Assembly (NCBI GenBank): GCA_035235625.1
Contig: CP141144.1
Coordinates: forward strand, 46,002,014-46,066,013
Source of the DNA: Saururus chinensis
Taxonomy: Eukaryota > Streptophyta > Magnoliopsida > Piperales > Saururaceae
Length of the DNA: 64,000 nt
Direction of reading: 5' to 3'
Shown here: positions 43,851 through 55,765 of the stretch, piece after piece
Numbering within the stretch: position 1 is the stretch's first letter
Layout: every line of letters starts with the position of its first letter
Notes under the pieces: generated by a model
Seen by the model: only the letters and a program-made list of their open reading frames with translations
Database searches by the model: none
Told to the model about the DNA's origin: nothing
Translations under genes and position numbers: made by a program

Positions 43851-45599
43851 AAGGTAAGGGAAAATAATAAGAAATGAGATGTTACATGATATGTTGATGT
43901 GATAGACTATTTTGAATGTTGTGGTTGTTTTCTGATTAATCATTTTTAGCATTCAAAACCTTACTGAGTTTTATACTCACCCCTTTTTATCTGTGTTTTC
44001 TATTTTTGTGCTGCATGGTGCGACATACAGATGATCATGTCCCTCTTTATGAGGCGCATGTGGATGAAGATTAGGTGTAGGCGTGGGAGCCTAGAGATCT
44101 TACAATCTTTTCTGATTATTTCTGCTGTTTTATTAGAACTTCATGCTTAGATGACTCTGTATCGTACTCTACTAGTCGTTGTGGTTTAAACTTGTTTTCA
44201 GATGTTATGACACTAGCCATGTTGCACGGCTTAGTGATTCTATGTTTGTGGGTTGAGACTTGAGGACTGTTTTAGAGTTAATGCCCTTTTTACTCTTACT
44301 TATTTCTCTTGCAAAAAGATAAAGTGTTGCGTAACTCTGTGTGTGTGTGCTACCCGTTAAAGGGATCAAGTCTTCTACAAATTTTAAATACTTTGTCACC
44401 CCCGTGCGCTTCGACCGTCCCTTGGACCATGTCTGGCTTGAGATGGATGGGTGCTGAGGCGTTACATCTATCATGTCTTAAGCTTATATTTCAATATTAT
44501 GATGTTTAGAAGTAATATTGGGATATTTTTGATTATTTTTTATATTTTTGGTTTTGGGTTCGTAAGGTTGAAGATGAACTAGATTTGAACTGTCCAAAGC
44601 GTTTGAAAGGCCTTATAGGTGTTCGAATGGTCAAGCATTCGAACGGTTGTTTGGCCGATTGAATGGTCATCTTAAGTATTTTGTCCATTTCTATGTTCTT
44701 CTTTTTAAATCTTGATGATTATGATTATGATGAGTTATTTTTACTTGGAACTGCTACTATGAAAACATGAATATTACCTCGAAAGCTATGATGTTGTTCA
44801 AGTATGAAATTAGTTATATGTTATTGGATTTTAGCATGTTATCCTAAATTCATGTTTAGTGATTCTCTATGTTTTATTTATGATTCCAGTAAGTATAGAT
44901 TATGAAGATGGGCATGTATGCTTTCACATGTTATGCTAAATTATGGGTAAACTATATTTCTTTGTCCAGCTTAAGTGTAGTGATGATTATGCTCACCTAA
45001 GTCTAGCATGAAGTTGTAATTGACTTGGACTTGTGTTTTTTGAGGTTTTCACCATATTTCAACCATGATTTTAGTAAGGAAGAACCATGATAAAATCATG
45101 AGAACATATGTGTAGTATGACGATGGTTTATTCATGATGCATATGTTTATGCTTATATTTGAACACTATTAATATGCTACACACACTTGTAAAGGTAATT
45201 GTAGTGATTATTTAACACATATGGAATGATGCACATATGGACTGATGGGAGCACATCTCATGGATTAGGATCATGTAGTGTTTCCCAGGTATGTACCATG
45301 TTAGATGCATAATGAAAATGGCTTATGAATGAGATTTATTATAATTAGCCGTGTTTGATCAATTGGATACAATTGGGATGCTATTGCTTGCTAAATTAAT
45401 CGATTGAGGCTTATCAAATTGGTTAGGTCTAAAAGGACATGATTTTGTTTTAAGTTCTTTTAAGAATATGGTACCTCCTTGGGTTGAGATGAGTTTATTG
45501 CGGTTAAGTTTAATTGCTGAGTTACTTGGACCTTGCAAATCTAGAATGGAATGTTTGAGTACATCAGATTACCATATGCTCTAGGTTTCCATTAAGAAA

Positions 45600-45880
45600 A
45601 TTGGACTTTCCCCCACAAGAGATTGTCCTTGGCAAGCACACTACCCTAGTTTTTCTTTATAGGAAATCAGACCTTATCCTTGGCGGGCAAACTGCCCAAG
45701 TTCTTCTTTATATGAAATTGAACATTGCCCTTGGCGGGTAAACTGCTCTAGTTTCCCTTATGGGATTCGAACCTTCCTTTTTAGATTGTCCTTAGCGAGT
45801 AGAGGGGTAAATTCCCCTATACCATAGTTTTCTATTGTGGAATTCGGACCTTCCCCGCCAGGGATTGTCCTTGATGAGTG
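45600..45880. repeat. ~60-bp tandem array in block B
   Basis: About four units around TTGTCCTTGGCGGGCAAACT and CTAGTTTTTCTTTAT.GGAA. Unrelated in sequence to the array at 43366-43850, although the two host blocks are copies. Confidence 0.85.
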
Positions 45881-46612
45881 GTATGGTTGTTATTTCTCTC
45901 CATAAAGGAGACATTAACCATTGTTGTTAATGCATGTGTATGTGATATTATGCCCAGTTACACAAGTTGTGTAGGGATAATAAAGTTTATGTAACATATG
46001 TCCGAATTCCATGTGGAATAATATACATGGTGAATGTATGTAGTGATTAGGAATCATAAATGAGATGATATTATGATATGTCATGTGAAATAGTATGCAT
46101 ATAGAGATGCACAAGTTATGCAAATGTCCCATGATGAATACATGTGTGTGTTTTATATGATAAACTTTATGTGAAATATTTGTGATGATTTAAGATTTAT
46201 CATCTCAACATATAAAAACCTTGCTGAATATTTTTACTCACCCCTCTTTTTCGTATGTTTTATTTTGCAGCTACATGGTGCGATATGCAGGTGATCAAGA
46301 CTCCCTGTTTGAGGAGCACGTGGATGGTTTGGCTTAGGAGAGGATGCCTAGAGACTATGTTCCATGATTATCTATATCACATGCTATTTTGAGTTTTATG
46401 TGATGCTAATTATGTTCTACACTTTACTTGCTAGTTTAGCCATTTGACTCATGTTAATTTTGTGATAAGTTGCAAGAGGGCTTAATGATGTAAATATATG
46501 AGTATTTTGTGAGGACTAATTATTATGTATTATCTTTTATTTTTTATTATTTTTTCTCATACAAAATATATAATATATTATTTTATAATATTTTACCCGT
46601 ACAAAAGGTTAA

Positions 46613-47148
46613 GGGGTCGTTTGGGTACTGAATTAATTCAGTAACGATTCGATTTAGTAGCGATTCAATTCAGTAAATTCATCGCTGATTATGAATTACG
46701 TTTGGCTATAGAATTTGTTAAAATAAATTCAGATGTCACGTCAAACCTAGTCTTAAAACTTTATACACCTCTAACTTTCTCTTTCGAACTCGGATATGCA
46801 CGTTCTTGGTACTATTACACTCCTAAATTCAAGCTCTATCAAACAAGATCCCACAAGGGTAGGTAATTTTGAACTTTTAAAGTGGGCCCTACCTATATGA
46901 CACGTTTTTTGAAGCTCAAATCGATATGAACAATAAACATTAAAAAATAATAGAATCTGTAATTTTTAAAACGGTGAGGTGATTCAGTGATTCAGTCTTG
47001 ATTCAGGCTGAAACGGACTGAATCTTACTACAGTGCTGAATTTTTAATTCAGCGCAATTTCAGTACACAAACAAGATTCTAATAATTCAGTGCTGAATTG
47101 ATACTGAATCGGCTGAATCTTCTCACGATTCAGTACCCAAACAGCCCC
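46613..47148. mobile_element. 536-bp PIF/Harbinger-type (Tourist-like) MITE
   Basis: Left GGGGTCGTTTGGGTACTGAA and right, minus strand, GGGGCTGTTTGGGTACTGAA are near-perfect inverted ends. TAA flanks both sides (46610-46612 and 47149-47151). The sister block A has the uninterrupted form at about 44352-44376, which confirms the insertion. Confidence 0.88.
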
Positions 47149-47784
47149 TAAATCTTCTACATAAATCAATACTTTGTCACTGCTACGTGCACTAACTTTT
47201 CTTTGGACAAGTTTTGTGTTGGGTTAAGGTGGTACTTGGGCGTTATAACAAGACATCATGTCTGTTTCCCTCCTCTCTAGTGATGTTGACACGCTCGACC
47301 AGTTGCCAAGTTTTTGTTCGTCCCGTGTCACTTCCCTTGTCGGCGTTCACTATTGCATCAACTTTACAATTTCGTGGGCAAACACTCTTCCACTTCCAAA
47401 ACGGCAGGGCCTTCTTCCCCAGCCACGAAAACACTAACCGAGCTGCAAGATTCCTCCTCTTTGGCCGTGTAGCATTCATCTGCATACAACTCTTTTCCTT
47501 TACTAATTTCCTCGATGACCCTCAGGATGTGCATCGTCAATAGTAGACCTCTTTGGAGCCACAACATTGAGCTTTCATATGCTTTTTGTGCTCCAAGTTT
47601 CCTCCTTTCCGTTTGTTCCCGAGGGTAACCATCAGTTGGTGGATGATCATGCAATAAGTATTACGTGCGAGGGCAGCATCGTGGCCATGGGGCTAGGGGA
47701 TGATAGAGGCGCAGCGCATCTCTGCCTTGCAGAGCTCCAAGGCCCATGCCTTCTTATCAATACAAGGGCGAAGCAGACCTGACC

Positions 47785-47804
47785 ATATATATATATATAT
47801 ATAT
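47785..47804. repeat. (AT)10 microsatellite
   Basis: Ten uninterrupted AT dinucleotides. Confidence 0.97.
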
Positions 47805-49290
47805 GTACCAGAACATGGAAGGAGTTGCAGAGAGCAGAGAGAAAGACGACTATAACGCCAAATCCGCTGTCCAACACAAGGCCTTCCATTCCTAGCCTTG
47901 ATCCCGCAACGAATCCACCCGGTTTTCCGCAGGCTTTGTTCTTTCTCACATAACCAAGCATGGATCGGGGAAGAAAGGTATTCAAAGTGAGATTTTCGTC
48001 CAATTATGCGGAGAATACTTCCTAGCGGCAGTGCGAATCAGTGGCGAAGCAAATCCTCTATGATGAGGCCAGTGATTTCTGGCATTCTTTGCACATCCTA
48101 TTTTTTTTTGGAAGCGCTAGGGCAACAGGGAGGAAGATGATCTTGGCCAATTGTTATAGACACGAAGATCACAGCAGCCATCCCATCGCTAACACTTCGA
48201 TCCAGAACCCAGGTTCAGATGGTCCGACTCCCGTGACTTGAAGTCATTCAATCCAGACACCAAGTTTCGCCGGGTCTACCTCTTGGTGCTACTAATGTAA
48301 ATAAAGTTGCTCTCTAGGGTCATGCAAACATGCTCCACCAATCATGGTCTTTCCACATACTCCACTAAAGGCAAATATGACTCAAGTCTATTAACCCACC
48401 CAAATGTGGTGTGGCGTAATTGATCCAATACCCAACTATGTATTTCTTCTTAGAGGTTTAGGTGCTAAGTACAACAAAAATTTATTAATATGACATTAAC
48501 TATAAAATTATATTTAGATAAAAATACCTTTTAATTGCCCTCCGGCTCACCCCCAAGATCGAGCCCAAATAAGGTAAGAGTCACTCCCCTCTTTGCATTT
48601 TTGTCTCCATCCTTGACTTTCCTCTTCTCCTCTACATAATAGGACCAGGATGATTGAATAGGGTCGGCACTTATATTGTAGCTACTGTGGCTTAGCTACG
48701 TGGAAAGTTTTTAAATATAGCTGACCTATGTGAGAGGCCAAGAAAAAAATCTCCTTTGATGCGGATTAGTACTTTTCGTTAATTCTTACGAGTCTACCAT
48801 CATTTCAGCTGAAGAACTTAGTCAACACGTCTGAGCTCTCGAGGTTTCAGCATACGTTTAAGCTTGTGACAGAGTCAAAGAAAGCAGTCATGTGGTGCCT
48901 CATTCATCTTCTTGACCTTCTTTATTTCTTTCAAATGTTATGTATTTTATTGTAGTTTTAGTCATGGTTTGCTAGTTAGAAACTGTAAATATTTACTCAC
49001 TTTGTTATATACAAAGAGAGTAAATATTTGTTATCTTTATTAAGAGGGAGGCACTGGAGATGCTGTGGATGGAGAAAGAGATGGAGGAGAAGGGGACACG
49101 GAGTAAAGATCTTGACGGAGGAAGAAAGGGAGCAATGATTTGGATGGAAGAAGAAAAAGAAAGGGAGGAGGGTGCGGTGGAGGAGGCGCCAGAGCTAGTG
49201 TGGATAGAGGGGGAGATGGAGGAGAAGAAGGTATGAAGCATGGAGTAAAGATTTGGATGGAGGAAGAAGGGAGCAGCGATTTGGACAGAG

Positions 49291-49328
49291 GAAGAAGAAG
49301 AAGAAGAAGAAGAAGAAGAAGAAGAAGA
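49291..49328. repeat. (GAA)n microsatellite
   Basis: About 12 GAA triplets inside a longer purine-only tract. It opens long runs of K, E and R codons that mimic a coding frame. Confidence 0.97.
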
Positions 49329-49696
49329 GAAGGGTAAATTTATGCAAAAATATAAATTATGTGGACTTTATGGGTAATTCACAAAGTTGTCGAAACTCCC
49401 ATCAAATAAAGTCTGCTCACAAGAGCAAACATCAATTTTTTTTTCTTCTTACCACCCTTTGACATGTGCTTCCAGATCCAAATCTAGGCCCCACAAACTT
49501 GCTCCCTTTGGTATTTAACCGCTAACGCTTCAATACACATTGCAGCCTATTTAGCATTTGATGCATGACACAACAATAGAGCAGTCATGAGCCCTATTGG
49601 TGCACTTTCTTAGGAAATTTTATCATGTACTTTTACACTCTGTTTCAAGGGCAGTGATTCATCTCAAATTTGAGGTAGAGTGGAAGTAAGGTGGAA

Positions 49697-50033
49697 TGTT
49701 ATGACTCGCCTTAGGGGTCGGGTCCAACCTTCATAATCCATTAGAATTAGGATTTGATCCTAAAATAGATTAGATTACTATTTTAAATTAAATTTGAATT
49801 ATTATAATAACTATACTTCTTATTTAGTTAGAATTAGATTAAAAATTATCTACTCATTTTATTAAGATTAGTTTAAATTTTTTCTATATATTGTGTATTT
49901 CAGAGAAGATTAGTAATTTAAAATTCAAAAATTAGAATTAAGTTAATTATTTTATTTTATCATACAATTATTTTCACTTATTTTTTGATCATTTTATCTT
50001 TAATTTAACTTGTGTAGACATCGGTCTACATCA
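49697..50033 (+). mobile_element. Short LTR-like block, possible solo LTR
   Basis: Starts TGTTATGACTCGCC and ends GTGTAGACATCGGTCTACA, the same terminal as the LTR at 39409-40370. Similarity covers the last ~160 bp (AGATTAGTAATTTAAAATTC, TTATTTTATTTTATCATA). About 335 bp. No primer binding site follows. Confidence 0.6.
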
Positions 50034-50314
50034 AAACTGTTCGTTTACACGGGTGAATACAATTTATGATAATATATTGGAGGAAATTGAATATGCTCAT
50101 GTTACATTTTGAAGTTAAATCATTTGATTGACAACAAATCTTGTGTTTTTCATGTAAATAATTTAAGTTTTGATTACATTGTAATGAGAAGAAGACCGTT
50201 CAATGTGACTAAGAAGTGGTTAGGCAACTGTAAAAGTTGGACGGAAATTTCTATCAATTCATCAAATGCTCCAGTACGGATGAGGATCGCAATTTGAGTT
50301 CTAGAAGTTTGAGA

Positions 50315-50700
50315 TTAAGTAAATGAGACTGGGATAAGTGGAGTGATCTTCAAGCAAAGTCTACATATCATAAGTAGTGGAGGTTCAAGAACATGAGACT
50401 TCAAATTTGGTGACAGTGTCAATGATGTGTGCGAGAGAATGAGTATTAACAGACCATCAACAACCAACCTCCATTGATCGAACTGAGGATTAGAAACCAT
50501 TTTTCCGCCTGGAATTTCAACTGATGGCCGTGGACTTGAGCCATCGATAAGACTGAACAAACCATAAGCTGTGTGTACGTTTTGCAGATGTGCTCTGTGC
50601 TCTCCACACTACAAAATTGGTGGCATCTAGGTTCACGCTGATGAGTGAATTGAAGTTGGAAACCGGCAATTTGATGGTATACATAACGCACTCCATGATT
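50315..50700 (-). pseudogene. Ty1/copia gag N-terminal remnant
   Basis: On the minus strand with frame changes: LISVNLDATNFVVWRAQ, then FSLIDGSSPRPSVEIPGG, then VSNPQFDQWRLVVDGLLILI. These follow the order of copia-type gag N-termini (L...NF..W, DG...P, NP.F..W...D). No pol follows. Short and frameshifted. Confidence 0.7.
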
Positions 50701-50719
50701 CACAAAGAAATAATCGCAC

Positions 50720-51763
50720 CAAAATTTCAGGTAAGAATAGTGGAAGAAGACAAATCATTGTAAAAGAAAAAGAAAACCAACAGACAAACTGTTGACAGAA
50801 GAAAATCTGCATCGAACACAAGAGAGAAAGCTCTTGATCACAGCGGAAGATGCAACAGAGAGATTGGAGACGAGCACGGAAGCTTCAGTTAGAGAAAACC
50901 CTAGGCCTCCATTGTTAGACAAATCAAAGCGTGATGTATTTCGTTTTAAAATGACAAATGATACAAGCCAAACATGTGTTTAACTTTCGTGTTCAACAAT
51001 GGTCAAACCATACACTAACAAGGACAACTAGTATCCTTAGTTTTTCCTTCTCCCTTTTCTCTTAGCTTGTTACAAATATTCCCCTCCCCCACCCACCCAC
51101 ACGATGCCACAGGACCGAGTTTCATCACTAGTAGCTCTCAAACCAGTGCACCACTTCCGGGATTCACTAAAAGCTTTACGTTCCATGCACTGGCACGAAA
51201 TCAATTCTAGGGCCAATTCTAGACAAAAGCCATTCCAGATATAACTGAGATGCCTATAGATTTTTGTTTACCAGAATTACTTGTACACTACTTATTGATA
51301 AGTCTTGAACCTCATGGCAAGAATCCTAGAAAAAACAAAGCCCCATTTGAGCAGTGAACACCACACCACTATCATCATTGTCCTACAATAGCTTCTAGCA
51401 TCATGTATTCGCTTTGGAACATTTCAAATGATTCACTACTCATCACTCTCCAAGAAATTGTTGGGCAGACAGCAACAAATTGGCTTACAAGCTTCTAAGG
51501 TAAAGGATTTTAGTTGATGTCTTCCAATATAAATTCGACTACACACAATTGTTGACACTTTGATCTATGTCCAACAATTGCTACTGTAATGGCATAGGGT
51601 ACAACACGATGCCTCCAACAGTAAATGATCTTTTCTAGCTTGTAATTTGATTGCTTCCTTCACCTTCACTTGCAGTAATCACGGTTGAACTAGAACCAAA
51701 ATAATAAGAAACACTGAAAAATAAAAAATAAAGGACCACATTCCCCTAAATCTGATCTTTATG
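50720..51763. other. Intergenic DNA, including the NPF 3' flank
   Basis: No recognised gene. The right end directly precedes the stop codon of the minus-strand transporter and should contain its 3'UTR. Confidence 0.45.
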
Positions 51764-54700
51764 TCACCCATCTAGATGCCTGGGCCTTTTACCTTCACTT
51801 GAGCCTCCTCCGTTTAATTCTGCTTCAAACACAGGCCGAGTTCGATACTCATATCTCCATGCACAATACAAGAAAATACAGAAATTGATCACACTCAAAA
51901 CTGCAAGGAGCCAATATAAGTAATCAAATCTCCCAGTGTTTATGTTCTGTGATAGCCATGACGGTCGGCCTTCTTCCTTGTTCCGAGTAATAGATTCTAC
52001 AATGTTGTTGAGTATTGTAGCAGCAAAGCAGCCCAAACCACCAGCTACAGCAGCATAAGCCGACCCCACACTTCTCATTGCATCAGGGGCCTCCTCATAA
52101 AGGAATTCTAAGAGACCCACAATGCAAAATACCTCAGCAATGCCAATCAAGCAATATTGTATCAGTAGCCAAAATGCACTCAGATTAGGCATGGCAGTCA
52201 AAAACATATACTCATACCCATGTTTTACTGCATAGTTTCTTCTGTACCTCTCAAAGACGCCAGCCCAGGCCACAGAAAAGATTGACACTGCCAGACCAAT
52301 TCCTACCCTTTGAAGCTGAGAGGCACCATGAGGATGGCCAGTTATTCGACGAGAAACTGGAACAAAGGTGGAATAGTATAGAGAAAGGATGAGAAAGATG
52401 CTGAGGCCAGGAAAAACAGGCATACATGTTACTGGCAATTTAAGTCTTCCCATGTGAGTGTTTAAAGTGTATGCTTGCTGGACAGATAGAGTGAGAAACT
52501 CAGTTAATATAACGCTGAGCATTATTGTGCAGGCTGGTATTGGAAGAAGTTTCACTAGTATCTTGACCTCTTCAACTTGGGTTACAGTGCAAAGTCTCCA
52601 GGGGCTTGGATTGGTACCATCTTCTTTTAATTGCAAGGCTGCCTTGTCCAAACACCTGCAAGGATGCAGCCAATAGCATATCTGAGCTTCTTGTCTCAAA
52701 GTCCACTAATATTGAACCAGTTAAGATAATGTATCCTCAAGTGCAAGTCTTCTCAAGAAGCACACTAAACATATTATTCAAGTATGACAGTTAAATTTTC
52801 AGAAGAAATCTCGTAAAATGACAATATTCTAACTAACCAAAACATTAAGGATAATATGGCTGATACTTGTCATTTTAGTTTAGTTTGGTCTGGTTTTGCT
52901 GATATCAATGGTTGTCTTTTCCCTAACAGCTTAACCATTATGACGACTTGGTTCTAGCAAGGTACCAGATCCCTAGGTCCTGAATTTGGTTTGGTTGATA
53001 TCCTTTGTTTAACTTTCCCTAATAACAAGCTTTCAGGAGACCTGACTCTGACAGAACAATGCGCTGACCTAGATATTTGCAGACCCAAGGATATGATTTT
53101 TTCCATTTTTGCAGCATATTCAAACAGCACAAAGACTAATTGAATTTACTTAAGCAAATTCGTATTGGAGAGGGAACTTATTCCTATTCAGACAAGATTC
53201 TATAGAAATAAAAAAGGGCCACTGCCAGAAGTGTCTCATTATTTTCGTTTTAGATTATCTTCAGGTAGGATTGCTCTGCTTTAACAGCTATAATTACATT
53301 GCTGACTAAGAAGATGTAATTGACCACTATATATGAAAATCTATATCAAGAAGAATGGCTGTAGTACAAAAAAAAACTGTTTGAAATGATACAGATATGG
53401 AAATTAGGTACCTAAAATCATCTGTGTGAGTGATTTTTCCACTGCCCTTGATAGCTGATCTCTTCCCAGGAAGTTCATACAAGCCTACTAATTCACTGCT
53501 GGAGAAGGATGCATTTCTCTTCCGGAAAGCAGCAACTAGGACCTGGGCCATGCGTGTGAGGGGACTACCACCTGGTAGCCTGTGACGATATAGGGGTGTG
53601 CCTAGGAAAAAAATCACATTTGAGATAGCCATTGCTATTGCCAGTGATGCAAAAGCAGAAGCCCACCCATGTTTCATTTGGATATAAACTACCATGGTGA
53701 AGGCCACAATGGCCCCTATAGTGACAGAAAGGTAGAAAAAGTTGAAGAAACGATCCAACAGGGATTTATAGTCCCTTCTTCGCTCATCAAATTGATCAGC
53801 TCCAAATGATGAGACACAGGGTCTGATGCCTGCAGCTCCAAATCCTGTAATGTATAGGATACTATATAAGTAGAGCATTTGCCATGACTTTGCCGGCTCA
53901 CAGGTACCCAAGAGTATAGATACTTTATCGCAATTAGCTTGACTTGGCATCAGAACCTTCAAAGTGGCGCACAAGGTTATTCCAATTAAACCCTGCAAGA
54001 AAAAGATTGGTTTGACAGAAAAGGTGAGTGTACAGAGCTATGGAAGCTCAATATATTGTTTGAACATAGTGTCCTTGTACTACCAAAACAATGAACCTTG
54101 TCATTTGGTATGCTTGTCTCAATTGGATACATAATTCTTTAGTCAATTAATAAACTAATATAGAGAAATTGTGCCGGGAGGACTAGGTTGCACTGCTCAC
54201 TTGTCAAAAGTTGTTTTAGGATAAGAAGGTACAACAAATACAAAGATGCTATCTTCCATATAAAAAAGCATAGAATTCTTATTATGCCTTCCAAAAGGAA
54301 TCTTCTGTGACATGTGGATTTCTCACGAGATGCCCTTTTAAATTTTTCCAAAGGACATGCAGGCAGTTTTAGATGAAGCTTCTTCATTTTGACTAATTTT
54401 TAAATCATCATCCAGGCCTTGTCCCAGCCATCTGAGATCAATGACAAGGATTCTATTTTACAGTTTGACTCTTGTTATAATCAAAATGTTGATAAAAAAT
54501 TAGTGCAAATAATCAGTGGAATATCCATTGATGAAGAAGTGAAAGAACAGAGACAGATTTATAGCTAAATATAAGCACAGGAAAAACAAATCCAAGATAT
54601 TTTGAGGTAAACAATGTTATGGAATTGCGTAATTTTGAAAAGAGCCAACTTCAATCAATAAATTAAAGCAAGATATCATAAATGACATGATTTTGTAGCT

Positions 54701-55765
54701 TAGGTCATACCAAAAGATAGAGGGTAGTGAAGATGGCAATTGTCCAATAACGCCCAAGATATGCATCCGCTAGAAACCCACCAAGCACAGATGAAGCTTG
54801 TGATATGCCTAAGAAATTGTTGACAGCATTTGCAGAGCTACTAAAAGGTCGATGCATCACATAGAACATAAAGGCCACCATATTGACTGACAGGCCAAAA
54901 TAAGCCATTCTTTCAGCCATCTCATTCCCTGCACGACCAGAAAAAAGAGAAAAAAAATTGGTTTCATTAATCAAATAAGTTTGACAGGGAACAAATGCAT
55001 GCAGGAAACCAATTGCCTCAAAAGCTCGTACTATCAAGGAATGGCCCAAAAATGAATATCAAAGCCGGGATTGCCCAAATAGGTAGAAGCAAATAGACAA
55101 ATGATCCAATACCCCCCTTGCATAGGCAAGTATAATTTAACATATGCAAATGCTTGCATGTGCACAGAAAACAGAGCCAGGGGCAAGGATCGAAACTAAG
55201 ACCTCCCAGCTCCAATACCATATTAGAAACCAAGTTGCCTAAAAAACTCAAGCTATCAAAGAACGACCCAACAATGTATATCAAAGCCGAGATTGGCCCA
55301 AACGGATAGATGCAGACACCTGAGCATTGCATAAAACATTGAAAATGAGCACACAACCTCATTAACTCATAAAAACCAAGTCAGATATCATCCATTGCGG
55401 TAAAAACAGGTGATCTACCTCCAAAAGTTATTACGTTCAAGGAAAATATATTTTTATATATAATTTTGAAACAAATTGTTTTACCTACCAAAGATGAAGA
55501 AAGCGGCAATCCATCCCCCTGTCTTTGGCAGATTTTCTATGGGCTTGCCACGGATAGTTACAGGTGTTGCTCCCCCTATGTAGCCACCACTAATTGATGT
55601 TTGTCTCTCATCACTCTCAGCAAAGTATTTTCCAAGTTTCTTTCTATGAAATGAGTCGGAATAAGGATCTGACTTCACATTGTCCTCAAAGGAGCCATAA
55701 TTGTCCTTCGGCATTGGTGATTTTTCGGCCAAAATTTCTGGGGATTTGACTTGCTTTGTTCCCAT
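51764..55765 (-). CDS. NPF6.1: NRT1/PTR family transporter, NPF6.1 type
   Basis: Coding exons, minus strand: 55489-55765, 54711-54928, 53412-53992, 51764-52655; GT-AG introns and constant frame, 655 residues (Arabidopsis NPF6.1 about 620). It is a major-facilitator protein with about 12 membrane spans. The proton-coupling ExxER motif is E95-M-A-E98-R99 in GNEMAERMAYFGLSVN. Further subfamily blocks are the N-terminal NYGSFEDN and RRKLGKYF-like KKLGKYFAESDERQT, IRPCVSSFGADQFDE, PLYRHRLPGGSPLTRMAQVL, TLSVQQAYTLNTH, EVFCIVGLLEFLYEEAPDAM and WLSQNINTGRFDYLYWLLA. The N-terminal half (GGATP, KTGGWIAAFFIFG) matches NPF6.1 far better than NPF6.2-6.4, so the nitrate transceptor NRT1.1 is not meant. Proton-coupled uptake of nitrate, peptides or hormones is known for the family; the substrate here is not deducible. 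The start ATG directly follows a leader intron. Confidence 0.95.
55012..55312. repeat. Direct repeat pair in NPF intron 1
   Basis: About 55012-55090 and 55234-55312 share TTGCCT.AAAA.CTC and TATATCAAAGCCG(G/A)GATTG plus CCCAAA.(A/G)G(G/A)TAG. Diverged; origin unknown. Confidence 0.6.

Larger units (their letters stand above)
40696..44466 (+). repeat. LTR-like block A, 3.8 kb, internally duplicated
   Basis: Starts TGTAGGATCCCTAACCC and ends GAGGCGTTACA, both typical of plant LTR termini. It holds a direct duplication (about 40730-41700 and 41700-42375), a TATA-like box and a ~60-bp tandem array. An ACTCACCCC(T) and TTTTGTGCTGCATGG stretch near 43975-44015 resembles leader splice-acceptor regions of gypsy LTRs. 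It has no coding capacity. Its 42370-44466 part is repeated next door at 44475-47250. Confidence 0.6.
44475..47250 (+). repeat. LTR-like block B, partial tandem copy of block A
   Basis: Direct, diverged copy of 42370-44466. Shared stretches include TCCTAAATTCATGTTTAGTGAT versus TCCTAAATTCATGTTGAGTGAT, the ACTCACCCC acceptor-like region, GCATGGTGCGA(C/T)AT(A/G)CAG and the closing AATACTTTGTCAC...GGGCGTTATAACA. The match is split by a 536-bp MITE (46613-47148). No genes. Confidence 0.72.
47251..49696. other. Intergenic DNA with simple repeats, no recognised gene
   Basis: Several 80-120-codon frames overlap on both strands at 47.2-48.0 kb, in a GC-richer patch, but none matches a family I recognise. 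A purine-rich GAGGAAGAA tract covers 49050-49330. Confidence 0.5.

Noticed and set aside
49140-49462. Lys/Arg/Glu-rich plus-strand frames
   Set aside because: Produced by the purine-only tract and GAA microsatellite.
54139-54387. 82-codon minus-strand frame
   Set aside because: Lies in NPF intron 2 and shows no family resemblance.
55018-55362. 114-codon minus-strand frame with hydrophobic stretches
   Set aside because: Lies within intron 1 of the NPF gene over a direct repeat; the flanking exons join in frame without it.
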